64,000 nucleotides of DNA from Talaromyces rugulosus. Lineage: Eukaryota > Ascomycota > Eurotiomycetes > Eurotiales > Trichocomaceae. The notes under the pieces are model-generated. The model ran no database searches. It was not told where the DNA came from and worked only from the letters and a program-made list of their open reading frames with translations. Positions within the stretch are counted from its first letter, which is position 1; the number at the start of each line of letters is the position of its first letter. A program made the translations under genes and the position numbers. Positions 34,055 to 46,370 of the stretch are shown one piece after another. The DNA lies in NCBI RefSeq assembly GCF_013368755.1, contig NC_049562.1, forward strand, positions 3,906,001 to 3,970,000, in the 5' to 3' direction.

Positions 34055-35280
34055 GAAAGGCTGCATCCTGCAAGCCGCTGCAGCCCTAATAGTAGTAGAG
34101 ATCGTCTGCGATGCCACTAGGAAAGCGCCCGCATGCAACCTGCTTCTGGGCCGCTTCTAGCTTTTCGACGCGGAAATTTGCCGGGGACACACTGGATAGA
34201 GTCCGGGGTGCAGGGATAAATAATAATGTATTTAATAGATTATGACAGGTGTACTCTGTATATACGGCCAATATGGAGGATTTGTTTTCCAAACCCGGAG
34301 TATTATTACGTATGAATCCTGCAGTCACATCTCCGATTGCATATTACATGTGTTAACTTACCCCGTACAGGGTCGTACAAGTACATGTGATAATAAATTA
34401 CTAATAATAACAATCCTCGGCTGCGGGAACAAAGCCTGCGCGTTCTAGAAGTTTGCGGTTTGTACTAGCATGAACGACCAGGATATCACGTGCGGCGCTC
34501 TGGGCAATGTCGCAATGATCGAGCCGGCAATTGCCGCGTCCATGCTTCAACGGTGACTCTGACTCCCTCCAGGGTCTAGGCTGCCACGAAACGAGGTTAT
34601 GCCTCAGTCTACGAATACATGTACGTATGTACTATGTACTGACACGTCTCCCAGCGTCTTGGCTTCTGTCAGTTATTATTGAGTCCCAAGTCCGACTGAC
34701 TCCCGATCGATCGATCCGGCCGGAAACTTGTCAACAAGCAAACCCAAAAGCAAGGAAACGCACACACATACAGCAATAATAATGACCACCCGGGAACGCA
34801 CAATGAAAACTCTGCAAGAAAAAGAAAATTAAAAAGTGAGACAGCGCGGCGGATCGCCAATGGAAGAGAACCCGACTGGCAGATCACCAACCCGGCGGCT
34901 TGGTCCTTGGTCCCTGACCGCGTACCTGCAGCAGGCTGCAGCGCGATGCATGACCCGCCATGCAAGGTACAAAGCCTATACATCAGCTATCGGTAATCAG
35001 CTATATCAGGCGTGGCATATACTACACTAGCAGCTGTGGTGTCCACCCGGTACTGCGAGAATTTCCCCGTCGACTTGCTTGTCGTTCCCCATCATACGGA
35101 GTATTTGAGTCCGTCAACTTCTGCCATCCAGCGGAGTATTTCCGACCGTACTAAGTACTACTACCGATGTACTACGGAGTCTTACTACTCAACAGTTAAT
35201 ACTTGCCAGCCTCCCAACTGATCAGACTGATCAACATATCGACCAGAAAAATAAAATAACTGACTCATTGACAGCCAGCC

Positions 35281-35790
35281 ATGGACATGTCAAAAGTTAG
35301 AACGAACTGGACACTAGCGGCTGCGATTGACTCGTATACGACCGGGGGAATCCCGTTCATTTCCGCCAGTGTTGGTCGCCATTTAATATTCTCCCCTGAA
35401 GCCTCATTTGAGCACGGCTTGCAAGCTTTGGCAAGGAACCTTGAATTTTTCTTATTGGTTTTATTATTGCATTATACTTTTTTATTATTAAAAAAACTAT
35501 GGATAATTAGCGTTCCCAAGACAACGGTCGAAGTCGACGGTCTTGCTGAGGCGTGCTCGCCCAGGCCAAGCCCGGCCCGCGGACGCGCTTCCGCGGTCCT
35601 TTTTTTCTGCTCCCCCAAAGTTGGTACCTTTTTTGCGACTATTTTAGCCTTTGTTGGTGGTATTTTACTATCCGTGTCGATCACTCTTGGGCTTGTTGGG
35701 AAAATCGCTGCTTTTGGTGGTTGGTTTTTTATTTTTTATTTTTTAATGCGGTGCCCAAATTGTGGGCTGGTCGATCCAGCAGTATGGTAA
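35281..35790 (+). CDS. Doubtful 169-codon frame, hydrophobic
   Basis: An ATG-initiated frame with a fair start context (ccagccATGGACATG). It predicts hydrophobic segments (NLEFFLLVLLLHYTFLLLKK and ILAFVGGILLSVSITLGLVG) and a C-terminal CPNC. Against it: the hydrophobic stretches come from TTA/TTT-rich sequence unlike the codon use of neighbouring genes, the middle is a GC-rich patch (35540-35610), and no family is recognised. It may be a species-specific membrane protein or no gene at all. Confidence 0.22.
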   Translation: MDMSKVRTNWTLAAAIDSYTTGGIPFISASVGRHLIFSPEASFEHGLQALARNLEFFLLVLLLHYTFLLLKKLWIISVPKTTVEVDGLAEACSPRPSPARGRASAVLFFCSPKVGTFFATILAFVGGILLSVSITLGLVGKIAAFGGWFFIFYFLMRCPNCGLVDPAVW

Positions 35791-36665
35791 CTACGTGGTA
35801 CACGCACGGAGTACGGAGATTCCATATTATCAGTATTCTGATCGCTGTCTAGTGACATGACTAGTATTACTATATTGTCTCCGAGAATCTGACACTGAGA
35901 CACTGACAGAAAAAAATCCTGCTGCACTAACATTCTCTGTTTTGTGAGTTTGAAGCCATCGGATTGCCCCTTTTGGGACCGTTGGGGGAACATCCCTGGA
36001 CGCCACATTCTTAGCGACATCTCATCTATCAGAGGAATCACTTATCATGTCAGGCCACGGAATCGTACTGCATCCTCCTCGGCAGTCCCGTCGAATTGTA
36101 AGTAATGTTGATGTAATGACCGCATCAGAAGGATCGTAAATGTCGCCGTACCGAAGGACAGGATTGAGCCGATTGACTTGCAGCATGGCGAGATTAAACA
36201 CGGAGGGTACTTGATTAGGCATTATTATTGTCAATGCTTCAGCCTCCTTCCAGGTCCCGCAAGGAGCGCGTGAAAGTACTACTAATATTATTACTATTGC
36301 ATACGTGGATCATATTAATATCAGGTCATTTTCATCCGCGGTCTTCATTTGGAAACTCTGACGGGCCGACCCGACCATCCAAAGTTCATGTTTCAACTTT
36401 ACACTACCACCTACCTCTTACTACTTAGTATTCCGAAACGCATTTTGAGTTTGCCAACAAGATAATCCACTACGACGTTGTAATAATGTGCTAGCTGATT
36501 CTATCATCGTGCGACTTTTGATCGCCTGATCGACAAATGATATCATGCTCTTGTTGCCACCAATTTGCCACTGGATTATCATCTCCCTCGTCCAATCAAC
36601 ATGCATGGGGGTCATTAAGGCGTGATAATACTTTACAACAGCTTGATCCACTCTGACAATCCTAC
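35791..36665. other. Intergenic region downstream of acetate kinase
   Basis: No supportable gene. A cacggagtacggagat motif lies at 35806-35820. On the minus strand an 82-codon open frame (36421-36669) starts inside the acetate kinase stop codon; it is most likely the 3' untranslated region. Confidence 0.5.
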
Positions 36666-38186
36666 TCATATCTTCATATGGTTGACGCTGTGATAAGCCA
36701 TTTGGAACTGCGCAAATCAGTCTCTAAACCCCAAACAAAGTAAGTGAGTGTAGTTCAACTCACCTGCTCGTCCGTCTGGCAGATCAGCACCCGCGGTTTC
36801 GCTTCTTTCTTGTCCGATGAATAATCTCTCGTCAGATCCGTGACAGGCTTGTCGTCTTCGGCGCCGTGGCTGTTTCGCTGCGCGTCCAGATCGAATCCAA
36901 GGCTGCTGCATTCTTGCGTCACTGCTTGTCGCAGCAGTGCGCTTTTTTCTCCAATACCTCCGGCAAACACCAGGGCGTCTACGCGGCCGCGCAACTTGAC
37001 AAAATAGTTGCCCACGAACCCGCAGATTCGGTCGACCAGAATGTCGAATGCGAGTCGGTGGTTCTCTGTGGGTGGGTTGTCGACGGCGATTTGTGAGAAG
37101 TCTGTCGTTCCAGTGAGGCCTTTCCAGCCGCTCTTTTTGTTAAGGATTTCCTCTGCCTAGGGAAATTTTAGTTGCTGCTGCTGCTATAGATCGGCAACTT
37201 ACTGTACTAATGTGCATCTCCTTGGTGCTAGCCGGACTCAAGCTACTGGCTTCGCTTGTATAATGAAACACCAAGCTAGAACTGCATCAGTCATAATTCC
37301 TAACTGCGTGTTTCACACACCCACCTTGGATCGACATCCCCGCTTCGAGTCGCACCGGGCAATCCTGCCAAAGGAGTCAACCCCATACTAACAATCCAGG
37401 ATTAGAGCCATTTCCCAAGATGTAAAAGGTCTTGTCTCTCTTACGAAGTGTCTATAGACTTCCCCGCCTTGATAGCGCACACCGAAGCCCCGCTCCCAAT
37501 GTGCATGACTATCAGGTTTGTATCCTGTTGCGGTTTCCCCAAAAACTCCGCGACAGACCGGAGTATGAAGGCGTAGCTAATACCGTGAAACCCGTACTTG
37601 CGCAGCTTGTTTCGTGTCGCCACCTCCTGGTCAATCGCATAAGTGCGGACATGCTTGGGTAAAGTGTGGTGAAAGGCCGAGTCAAAGTGTGCAATGTTTT
37701 TGACGTTTGGCAGCTCTTGTCTGCATTTGCGAATGATTTCGAGCGCGGGGAAGTTGTGTCTACTGTGGTTAGCCTTTTCCTCCTCCTCATTGTCTAAGCT
37801 GCTTCATACAGAGGAGCAAGGTCTTCGATTTTCTTTAGATTGTGGTACGTTTCGTCATTGATCTCAATAGCCTGCGTGTAATCCCCTCCATGGACGATGC
37901 GGTGGCAGATGAATACTACATCGTCCATGCCAGCCAATTGTGCTAGATCAGAGTCGGTCAGACATCGTCGTAGCAAATACTTGAACGCATCCGGCGGCGT
38001 CCCCAGGCTCTCTTTTAGCTGCTCCTTCTTTTTGCTGGTTGCTGTGCTGTATTTGAGTGTCTGTGGTGGCGATGTGATGCCAGAGACTTGGGCGTCGAGC
38101 ACCGCGACTGGCGGGTTCTCCAGCTTGTAGAATGTCGCTTTCACGGACGAGGACCCCGCGTTAACGGAAAGGATGATTCGCGGCAT
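36666..38186 (-). CDS. ackA: Acetate kinase
   Basis: Acetate kinase of the ASKHA fold, interconverting acetyl phosphate plus ADP with acetate plus ATP. Six exons: 37810-38186, 37445-37762, 37325-37387, 37203-37275, 36764-37156 and 36666-36707, giving 421 residues, a normal length. Motifs after splicing: LSVNAGSSSVK (phosphate loop, Asn9), ICHRIVHGG (catalytic Arg/His region), IAHFDSAFHHTLP, YGFHGISY, VMHIGSGASVCAIK, MGLTPLAGLPGATRSGDVDP and FAGGIGEKSALLR. The small third and fourth exons (63 and 73 nt) are required to connect GDVDPSLVFHYTSEA with STAEEILNKKSGW. The last exon supplies FQMAYHSVNHMKI. It is transcribed divergently from phosphoketolase with only 274 bases between start codons, so both steps of one pathway share a promoter. 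Confidence 0.96.
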
Positions 38187-38460
38187 TTTAATTGCCAGGT
38201 AAATAGTTCACAAATGATTACAATTAAGTTGGTATTTGAAAAGAATCTCTTTGATGCACTCATGTTGTTGAACAGTACAGCTCAGCTTGTCCGACGAAAT
38301 GATGACGTACCAGCTTGACATTGACATCACCACAACAGCATTATCGCATGCAGCCCTCCTGCCTTGCACACTAGCATTTTTCCCCTTAAAATAACTTCTT
38401 CTGTGTAAATCAAAACACATCAATTGATGTTTACAATAGTTTCTCGCCAGGTCTCTCAAT
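38187..38460. promoter_or_regulatory. Shared divergent promoter of acetate kinase and phosphoketolase
   Basis: All 274 bases between the two ATGs must serve both genes. The sequence is AT-rich in the half near acetate kinase, with tatttgaaaag and acagtacagc elements. No operator is clearly recognisable by eye. Confidence 0.7.
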
Positions 38461-41290
38461 ATGCCCGGCGAAATAATAGATCGACCAAACCCTGAGCCTA
38501 TGCCGTCTGACCTGCCTGACCTGCTCGATGCATTGATGGTCAGGCTGGACTATGTCCGGCTCGAGCAGAGGGATTACGATGCGTTGATGGCGTATCGTCG
38601 CGCGGCATGCTATATAGCTGCTGGTTGGTGATGGGTCCCTAGCGACTAATTGATTTTTGCTGACGGTGCGTGTTTGTAGCTATGATATTCCTACAAGATA
38701 ATGTGTATTTGAAGCGAGACTTGAAATTCAACGACATCAAGCCTCGATTGTTGGGTCAGTTCCACTTCTTTTTCCCAAGCCCTGATAGTTTGAAGAGCAC
38801 TAGAATCTAACTGATGCAGGCCACTGGGGAACATGTCCCGGCCTCATCCTCGTCTACTCGCATCTCAACTACTTGATCTCAAAGTATGACTACGACATGC
38901 TGTACGTCGTCGGTCCCGGCCACGGCGCCCCTGCAATCCTGGCCTGCCTGTGGCTAGAAGGCTCGATGGAGAAGTTCTATCCTCAATTCTCGAGAGACGC
39001 CGACGGACTCGCCCGTTTGATATCAACGTTTAGCACCACCGGGGGCCCGCCTAGGTATATTCTACTTTCTATCTCCACTGTTACTATCTGCTGATTCTCC
39101 CCAAGTCATATCAATGCGGAAACTCCAGGGGCCATTCACGAGGGCGGGGAGCTTGGATACGCGCTGGCCGTTTCATTCGGCGCCGCCATGGACAATCCAG
39201 ACCTGATCGTCACATGTGTGATTGGCGACGGCGAGGCCGAGTCAGGGCCAACAGCAACGTATGATTTCAGTTATCTATTTTTACATAACTAGGACTAACT
39301 TGTGAAACTTGTGCAGGAGCTGGCATGCAGTGAAATTCCTCGACCCCAAAGAGTCCGGCGCCGTGCTGCCAATCTTGCATTTAAATGGCTTCAAGATTAG
39401 CGAGAGGACGGTGTTTGGCTGCATGGACGATCGGGAACTGACCGCGCTGTTTGTGGGATACGGCTACCAGCCACGTTTTGTCGAAAGTCTCGATGATATC
39501 GACACAGACTTACATACGTCAATGGTCTGGGCGGTGGGCGAGATTCGCAATATCCAAAAGGCTGCTCGGCAGGGGAGACCGATTCACAAGCCTAGATGGC
39601 CTGTGTTGATTCTGCGGACGCCAAAGGTGTGTAATCTTCCTTCTCCCAGGTGAAATGGCTATACCTTATTGTTAACGGACAACAGGGATGGTCAGGTCCA
39701 AAGAAAATACATGGGCAGTTCATCGAAGGATCCTTCCATTCGCATCAGGTTCCTCTCCCCAAGGCCAAGAAAGACAAGGAAGAGCTGGAGGCGCTTCAAG
39801 CCTGGCTCGCATCCTACGAGCCTAATGAAATCTTCAATAGCAAAGGAGGCCCCATCGACGAAATAACATCAGTCATCCCCAAAAACGACAAGAAGAGACT
39901 CGGTCAGCGCGCTGAATCTTACTGCAGCTATTACCCTCTCGACCTGCCGGACTGGAGGCCACTGGCAGTCGTCAAGGGCGGGTATGAGAGCTCGATGAAG
40001 GCGATTGCAAAGTTAATCGACCAGGTGTTTATCAAAAACCCTCACACGGCCCGCCTTTTCAGTCCAGACGAGCTCGAGAGTAACAAGCTCGACGAGGCTT
40101 TGGCGCATACTGGACGCAACTTTCAGTGGGATCAATACTCGAGAAACCAGGGCGGCCGCGTAATCGAAGTGCTGAGCGAGCACATGTGCCAGGGCTTCAT
40201 GCAGGGCTACACCTTGACCGGCCGGACGGGCATATTCCCGACGTATGAGAGTTTCCTGGGAATTGTTCATACGATGATGGTGCAATACAGCAAGTTCTGC
40301 AAACTGGTAAGACATCTTGACGAGCAGGATGAGTAAGTAGCATGATAGAAAATTAACAGAAACACAGGCCCGAGAAACAAATTGGCACTGCGATGTCGCC
40401 AGTATCAACTACATCGAGACCAGCACCTGGACTAGACAAGAGCACAATGGCTTCTCCCACCAGAACCCATCGTTTATCGGCGCAGTGCTCAAACTCAAGC
40501 CGTTCGCAGCCCGAGTCTACCTGCCACCGGACGCCAACACCTTCCTATCCACGCTGCATCACTGTCTCGGCTCAAAAAACTACATCAACCTGATGGTTGG
40601 ATCCAAGCAGCCGACCCCGGTCTTCCTCAGTCCCGAAGAGGCCGAGAATCACTGTCGTGCGGGAGCATCCGTCTGGCGATTCTGCAGTACCGACCAGGGC
40701 TTAAACCCAGACGTCGTCCTGGTCGGTATCGGCACCGAGCTCATGTTCGAGGTCATTTATGCGGCAGCGATCTTGAGACAGCGCATCCCCGACCTACGAG
40801 TCCGCGTCGTCAACGTGACGGACCTGATGGTCCTTGATACAGCGGGCTCGCATCCTCACGCACTCTCTGACGACGGCTTTGACTCGTTGTTCACACCGAA
40901 TGTGCCCGTTCATTTCAACTATCACGGCTACAACACCGAGTTGCAAGGGCTTTTGTTCGGCAGGGAGCGTCTGGAACGCGTCACGATTGCCGGATATATA
41001 GAAGAAGGCTCGACCACGACCCCGTTCGATATGATGCTCGTCAACAATGTCTCGCGCTTCCATGTTGCAGAGGTCGCAGTGCGCGGTGCGGCCAAGCGGA
41101 ATGAAAAGGTGGGTGTGAGACAGCAGGAATTGCTGAGCGAGTTGGCGTCGGATATCAAAGCGACCAAGAAATATATTTTGCAGCATCGCAACGGTGAGTA
41201 CTCCTTACACAAGTTGTTTTGTTGTTGTTTGACTGACTAGTTCGACATGTAGATCCGGAGGATATGTATTCCATGCCCAAGTTTGACTAG
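38461..41290 (+). CDS. phkA: Xylulose-5-phosphate/fructose-6-phosphate phosphoketolase
   Basis: Thiamine-diphosphate enzyme that cleaves xylulose 5-phosphate (and often fructose 6-phosphate) to acetyl phosphate plus glyceraldehyde 3-phosphate (or erythrose 4-phosphate). Eight exons: 38461-38623, 38680-38754, 38820-39054, 39106-39258, 39317-39626, 39686-40306, 40368-41193 and 41253-41290, giving 806 residues, the usual size. Signatures: [78 protein letters not shown], the ThDP-binding [28 protein letters not shown], and C-terminal [20 protein letters not shown] and [20 protein letters not shown]. The first donor is gttggt rather than gtatgt/gtaagt. The product is the substrate of the divergent acetate kinase. 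The stop is only 89 bases from the stop of the BOR1-type gene. Confidence 0.97.
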
Positions 41291-41379
41291 ATTTAATCCA
41301 ATGTAGATAGATCAGAATGAACACTATTAGACTATTCTTCCATATGTCGCTAAACAGCATTTTTTTTTATATAGTAATA

Positions 41380-43634
41380 TTACGACTTGGTCGTCGTACT
41401 CCTCTTCCGCGCAGTCGGACGCGATGACAGCCGATATGACTCTCCTCTCTCCAACTCATCGTCGACGACAGACTCTTCTGAACTTGACCGGTGCGAGGCA
41501 GCCGTCTCACCAGAGGTTGTGAACAAACCACCATTACCATTATCTGCTGCCGAGCCCCCCCTGAAGTTGTTATCATCGTCTTCGTCGCCAGACAACCCAA
41601 AAACCCCCCCAACAGACTCCATTGTAAACGGACTCGCAGTCGGCGCATCCAGCGCCGCCAATTCCTCCGACCGAAACCACAACGGCAACAGGAACGAGCG
41701 CACAGGAATCAACAACAAAATAATAACGGGAAACCCAATCGCCGCAATAGTCTGCGTAGTTGCAAACGTAGCGCCAAACCCGACAAGTTCCAGAATGACA
41801 AACGCCCAGATCGCGCTTCGCCGCTCCAGGCGTTTCAGCGGGTTTGAGGCGGGACTGAAATGGCGGTCTTGGGCAAGGAAGACTAGCTTTTGCGTGATTC
41901 CGTTGGCTTGTAGGGCCTGGACGCCCATGATAAAGAAAAGGCCGGCGAGTACGCCCTGAGGGATCAAGTGCAGGACGATCAGGAGCGGGCCGGTCATGGT
42001 GCCCAGAGTCAAAATCCCCTGTGCGAGATTGCTGACGCGCTGCTCGACGACATGGTCGGTGATGCGGATGGCTTTGCCCTTGTTGGTTTCGTCGTCGTCG
42101 GAGATTTGTCGTGTTACGCAGAGTGCCTGTGTGTGGAATGGGGCTTGCGGGATGAGGCCATTGGGGAAGGGGATCCCCAGGACACCGGCAACTCCGGTGG
42201 TGAGACCAAGAAGAAAAATGTCCCAGTGGAATCCGGCTGGTTTGCGAAGAGGGAACTCGGTGCCTTGGGCTATTAGAGATGATACTACAAACCTGATTAG
42301 CGTGGTGGTTGATATATAATTTATAGTAATAGAATGGGCTTACCATTGTGGTCAAAGTAGAAAAGAATGGTGAGAAGAATAGCAAATGGAATCGCGAGAA
42401 ACACCTCGCCGACACTAATATCCCACAAATCGACAAGCCAGCTACGATCCGCCGTGGGGAAAAAGGCCTTTGACGTTGGCAGAGTCTCGATATGGACGTC
42501 CTTCATATGTCCATAGTGAACAAAACCAGTGAAAAACACAATCGTCAGAGGCGTGCCATAATCCTCGATGAATTTCCGCACATTTCTCTGGAACAGGGTG
42601 CTTTCGCCGAGCATACCACAAACATAGCCGCTCATCAAGACCAACAACGAGACCATGACGCTGAGAAACGCAGACGTTTCACCCGCCATACCCCATTGCC
42701 GGGTCAGGACTTGGATTCCCTTTTGGAGGTAGATGAAGGCGACGTAGAAGCCGAATATGTCGCACGAGAAGCGAGTCACATATGTCAGGCCATTGCAGGC
42801 GTTTGTAACAGCAAGGATCCAATGGAAAACCAACGACCAGCTGCAAAAAACATTTATTAGTAAGGGTGTTGTATTTGCAACAGCGAGAAAAGCTGCTTAC
42901 AGCCCAATCCAGAACATAAATGCGAGATAGTTGGTTCCTCCCGGGCTCATGATGTCATAGACGGTATAGTTGAAGACCGTGATGGGACCTTTTGCTATGG
43001 TCAATATTCTATCTTCAAGACTTACAGATATTCAACTCACCTGTAACGCCGACAATGACAAGTGGCTGTGCGGCCAGCACTGCAAAAACCACAGAACCCA
43101 AAACCGAGGCGAGAAGCACCTCGTTCACGCCATAGCTGTGACTGGTCTTTTCGAACATGTCCAGCGAGAAAGCTAGTGCAGGAAGAATGCTACAAATCAT
43201 CAGTACATCTGAGATAAAATAAATTTAAGGAACAAAAGAAGAACACACTTTGCAAAATACATATAAACCGTCGCCGGCACGACTCGATAGTCCCAGGCAT
43301 CAGTCCAATCACTCCAGTAAAAAGGTGCCCTCCGTTTGATATCATTGACCATGCCGCGAAAAAAATGCACCTTCCACCAGCTAGAACTAGTCGTGCCATG
43401 ACTGCGTCGGCTGTCCTCTCTACCCAGAGGTTCCTGTGCAGTAGCGGCATCATTCAAGGACCGACCAGGGCGCGAGCGCGAAGAGTGAAAGGGCCGCCAG
43501 CTGCTCTTATCCTTTCTTGAAGACCCTGCTGCCAAGCTAGAGGTGATAGACGAGCGGCCATGGAGATTAGAGACTGGATTAAAACCAAAGTCTGCCCCAA
43601 TGGGCTGCGGCCCTGATTGGTCTAGGGCAGACAT
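41380..43634 (-). CDS. BOR1: BOR1-type anion exchanger (borate/bicarbonate transporter family)
   Basis: Member of the SLC4-like anion exchange family; yeast Bor1 exports borate at the plasma membrane. Five exons: 43249-43634, 43041-43189, 42901-42988, 42344-42840 and 41380-42284, giving 674 residues. After a Ser/Arg-rich cytosolic N-terminus (about 1-95) come WSDWTDAWDYRVVPATVYMY, FANILPALAFSLDMFEKTSH, LAAQPLVIVGVTGPITVFNY (the classic first-repeat motif, rebuilt across an intron), FMFWIGLWSLVFHWILAV, LTILFYFDHNVSSLIAQGTE (the second-repeat motif, again across an intron), and GFHWDIFLLGLTTGVAGVLG with PFPNGLIPQAPFHTQAL. About 12-14 membrane segments are expected. The C-terminal tail of about 80 residues is Ser/Asp rich. 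Ion specificity is inferred from the family. Confidence 0.94.
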
Positions 43635-44065
43635 GCTGTATCACCTAGAGACAACAAAATTGTTGCAGCGTGGGACGATAGACTGCTAGGTGTAGCCAAT
43701 TTTGAAATGTTGTCATACACTTAGGCTAAATGTAATATATAACGAGCTCAAAGCGCTCCATGAGCAGAAGCTTCAACTAGGCTCAAGAAAAGAAGAATGG
43801 ATGAAGTGAAAGCTCCGCTTGGCTCGTGCGGGGCCGGACTATCGGCCGACACTACGCTAATGACTCATGCATACTGACATCAACATTACTTTTGAAATGT
43901 TAAAAGTATTTCTAAATAAATAAATAGCATCATGTTGCATTCTTATCCGAAGGCGATAAAATACACTGCACACAAAGATAAAGCAAAGTTAGTAGTCACG
44001 GATCAGTAATTTTGTTACGGTTGCAATTGTCGACAAAGCACGAGTCCTAGCAAATTCGAGTCCAT
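43635..44065. other. BOR1 promoter and 3' flank of the branchpoint-binding protein gene
   Basis: AT-rich spacer between two minus-strand genes. No additional gene seen. Confidence 0.55.
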
Positions 44066-46370
44066 TTAGGCCGGTGGTGGAGGGGGAGGAGGTAGATCGC
44101 TTGGAGGCTACAAACAATCGTTAGTAGTTATCATAGAACAACAGAAAGTAAGTACTCACAGGAGGAGGAGGTCCGTCGCCAGGGGGAGGCGGTGGAGGTG
44201 CTCCAGCACCAGCACCATAGTACATAGAATCCAAGCCTGGAGGGGCGCCTGAAAGACCAGGAGGAGCACCGGGAGGAGCGCCAGGCACAGCAGACGAGTA
44301 GCCACCAGGAGGATATCCGTAGCCATAGCCTGCTTGGCCTCCAGGAGGCGGTGGCGGAGGAGCTTGCTGCTGCCATGGAGCAGCGCCGGGGGGAGCACCT
44401 GGAGGAGCACCTGGAGCACCGTAACCGCCCTGGGAGCCATAGCCATAGTCGCCACCACCACCGCGGCTTTGGGCCCACGGAGCAGCGCCATTGTCGCGGC
44501 TACCGTAGTCATCACGGCCACCACCATAGTCGTCGCGGCCACGATTATCCCGGCCACGTTGCTGCTGCCATGGTGCAACATCCGAGGCAGGAGGCCCGCG
44601 TTGTTGCCAGGGTTTGAGGTCCGCATCTTGCTCGTAACCGCCTGGTCCGCCTTCGATACGGCGAGGAGCTTCTCCGTTGGGGCCAGCGCCGCCACCAGAA
44701 AGTTCTTGCATAAGTTGCTACACAAGTAGTTAGTACAATTCCCTTCAAAACAGAAAGAGTATAAACATACCTCCATTTCACGGTCCACAGCATCGCCTGC
44801 TCCAATAGCACGCGGTCCACGTCCGCCATTGGCTCCATTGTTGTTGCGCCAATCGGTTCCGCGTTGACGATCAGGACAGTCGCGAGCCATATGCCCGGCA
44901 TTTCCACAGACGCGGCAAATGATGTTGGCAGTGAAGTTGCGCTGTTCGGGGCAGTCATATTTGCGATGGCCGATTTGTCCACCTGAAACAGTTAGCCGAC
45001 ATCTCAGAATAATTTGAGAGAGAAAAAACTTACAGTTCTGGCAAGCTTGGTTTTCGTCGTCACGTAGGGTACCGTTGAGGGCGGCCAGCTGTCGAAGCTG
45101 GTTTCGCTTGAGCTCGTTCTGGCCTTCGGGGATGGAAGCAGCCTATTGCACTGATCAGCATATAACCCTAATATAAAAGGAGAATTAAAGGGAAATAAAA
45201 AAAGACTCACTGTTTCGATAACGTTGTGAACAAGCTTCTTGGCCTTGTTGACCTTTTCCTCGGTGTCTGCCATGATCAAACAGTGAAGATCCTCCTCCTG
45301 GTTGCTAGTGTGAGCAGCATCAGAACGACCTTTTCCTTCCTTGACGGAGCCTTTGCCTCGAATGGCAATTTTAGCACCCGATTCTTTCTCCATGGTCTTC
45401 AAAGTATTTCCACGGGGTCCGATAAGTAAACCAACTTTAGTAAAGCAAGGAAGCTAAGTGTTAGTATGTCTGGTTTTTTAAAAAGCAAGAAAGCGCGCAA
45501 AATCCAATAAAAAAAAGAAAGCATTATCAATGAGTTAGCAAGAAACGAGATGAGACATCCTGACATGGCGGTGTCATTTCAAGCCCGAATCGAGCTTGGA
45601 TCATCATAGATAGGGGCAGGTACAACGCGGTTAGGAGGGTTAGAGGGTTAGTTATCATACTGAAGTTAATCTCTGGATAGTCATTCACAGGTACGTAGAC
45701 CTTTTCCTGGGTCTTGGTGGGACGCCTGTAGTCAGCGGGCGGGTGGTAGTTGGGAATGACCTTCATGGCCCTTTCGATGAGCTTGTGGCGCTCATCTTCC
45801 AAACGCTTCCGGTAGCGGTATTCCCTTGTGTTTACACGGCGTCCAAAGTTGTCGTATTGCGGCGGAGGCGACGGGGATCTGTGGTCTCATTAGTAAAAGG
45901 ATGACAAAGAAAGAGAGGGAGGAAAGATGTAGGAAAACGAACCTGTCACCATCCGCGGGGACGACGTCGTTGATACGAAGCTTCTGGCTGATCTCCTCAA
46001 TCCGGAGATGCAGCGTGTAGGCTTCCAGCTGCTCATTAGTGAAGTTGGCCATGATCATGGTCGGCAAGCCCATGAGGCCAGCAGCTTTGTTCTCTTGCGC
46101 GTCTCCCCAGCGGTTGCGCTTCTTGCGTCGTTTCACGCCGTCTGCGGGCGGTTCAGCTAGAGATAGTATGTCAGTGCAGGCCTTTTTGGAGTATACATGT
46201 GATATTGCCATCGACTCACCTCGAGTCGGGCTCCTGCCACGGCCGGCGCCATTCTCCGACGTTGTCAGAGTTGGCGTCGAGCCTTCGCTACCCTCGTCAT
46301 CGGCGCCGAAACGCCTCTTCCCTAGAGGGATGTTGTTGGAGCCTGTGATTCCCTGGTTGCGCCACGACAT
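44066..46370 (-). CDS. MSL5: Branchpoint-binding protein (SF1/BBP)
   Basis: Splicing factor that recognises the intron branch sequence in the commitment complex together with U2AF. Eight exons: 46220-46370, 45943-46156, 45661-45878, 45211-45434, 45034-45142, 44771-44982, 44160-44717 and 44066-44107, giving 575 residues. Domains in order: N-terminal [14 protein letters not shown] U2AF-ligand region ([11 protein letters not shown]), helix-hairpin region [40 protein letters not shown], the KH domain with [20 protein letters not shown], a QUA2-like helix ([20 protein letters not shown]), two CCHC zinc knuckles ([14 protein letters not shown] and [14 protein letters not shown]), and a Gly/Pro-rich tail ending in poly-Pro. 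The KH GxxG loop is intact only when the 226-nt third intron is removed. That intron carries a telomere-like ggttagagggttag stretch. Assignment is secure. Confidence 0.96.

Larger units (their letters stand above)
31711..35280. other. Long non-coding region with GC island and homopolymers
   Basis: No supportable gene in about 3.6 kb. From 31711 to about 32460 the minus strand is strongly pyrimidine-rich, like an extended leader or promoter. A GC-rich island with hairpins spans about 32640-32960. A run of 24 T lies at 33625-33648 and one of 21 A at about 34034-34054. TACGGAGTA-type motifs occur at 33210, 35095, 35132 and 35173. Open frames here are short, overlap on both strands and show no family. 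Confidence 0.5.

Noticed and set aside
36421..36669. 82-codon minus-strand frame whose ATG overlaps the acetate kinase stop codon
   Set aside because: No recognisable family; most likely an open stretch in the 3' untranslated region. Acetate kinase already ends with its normal C-terminus.
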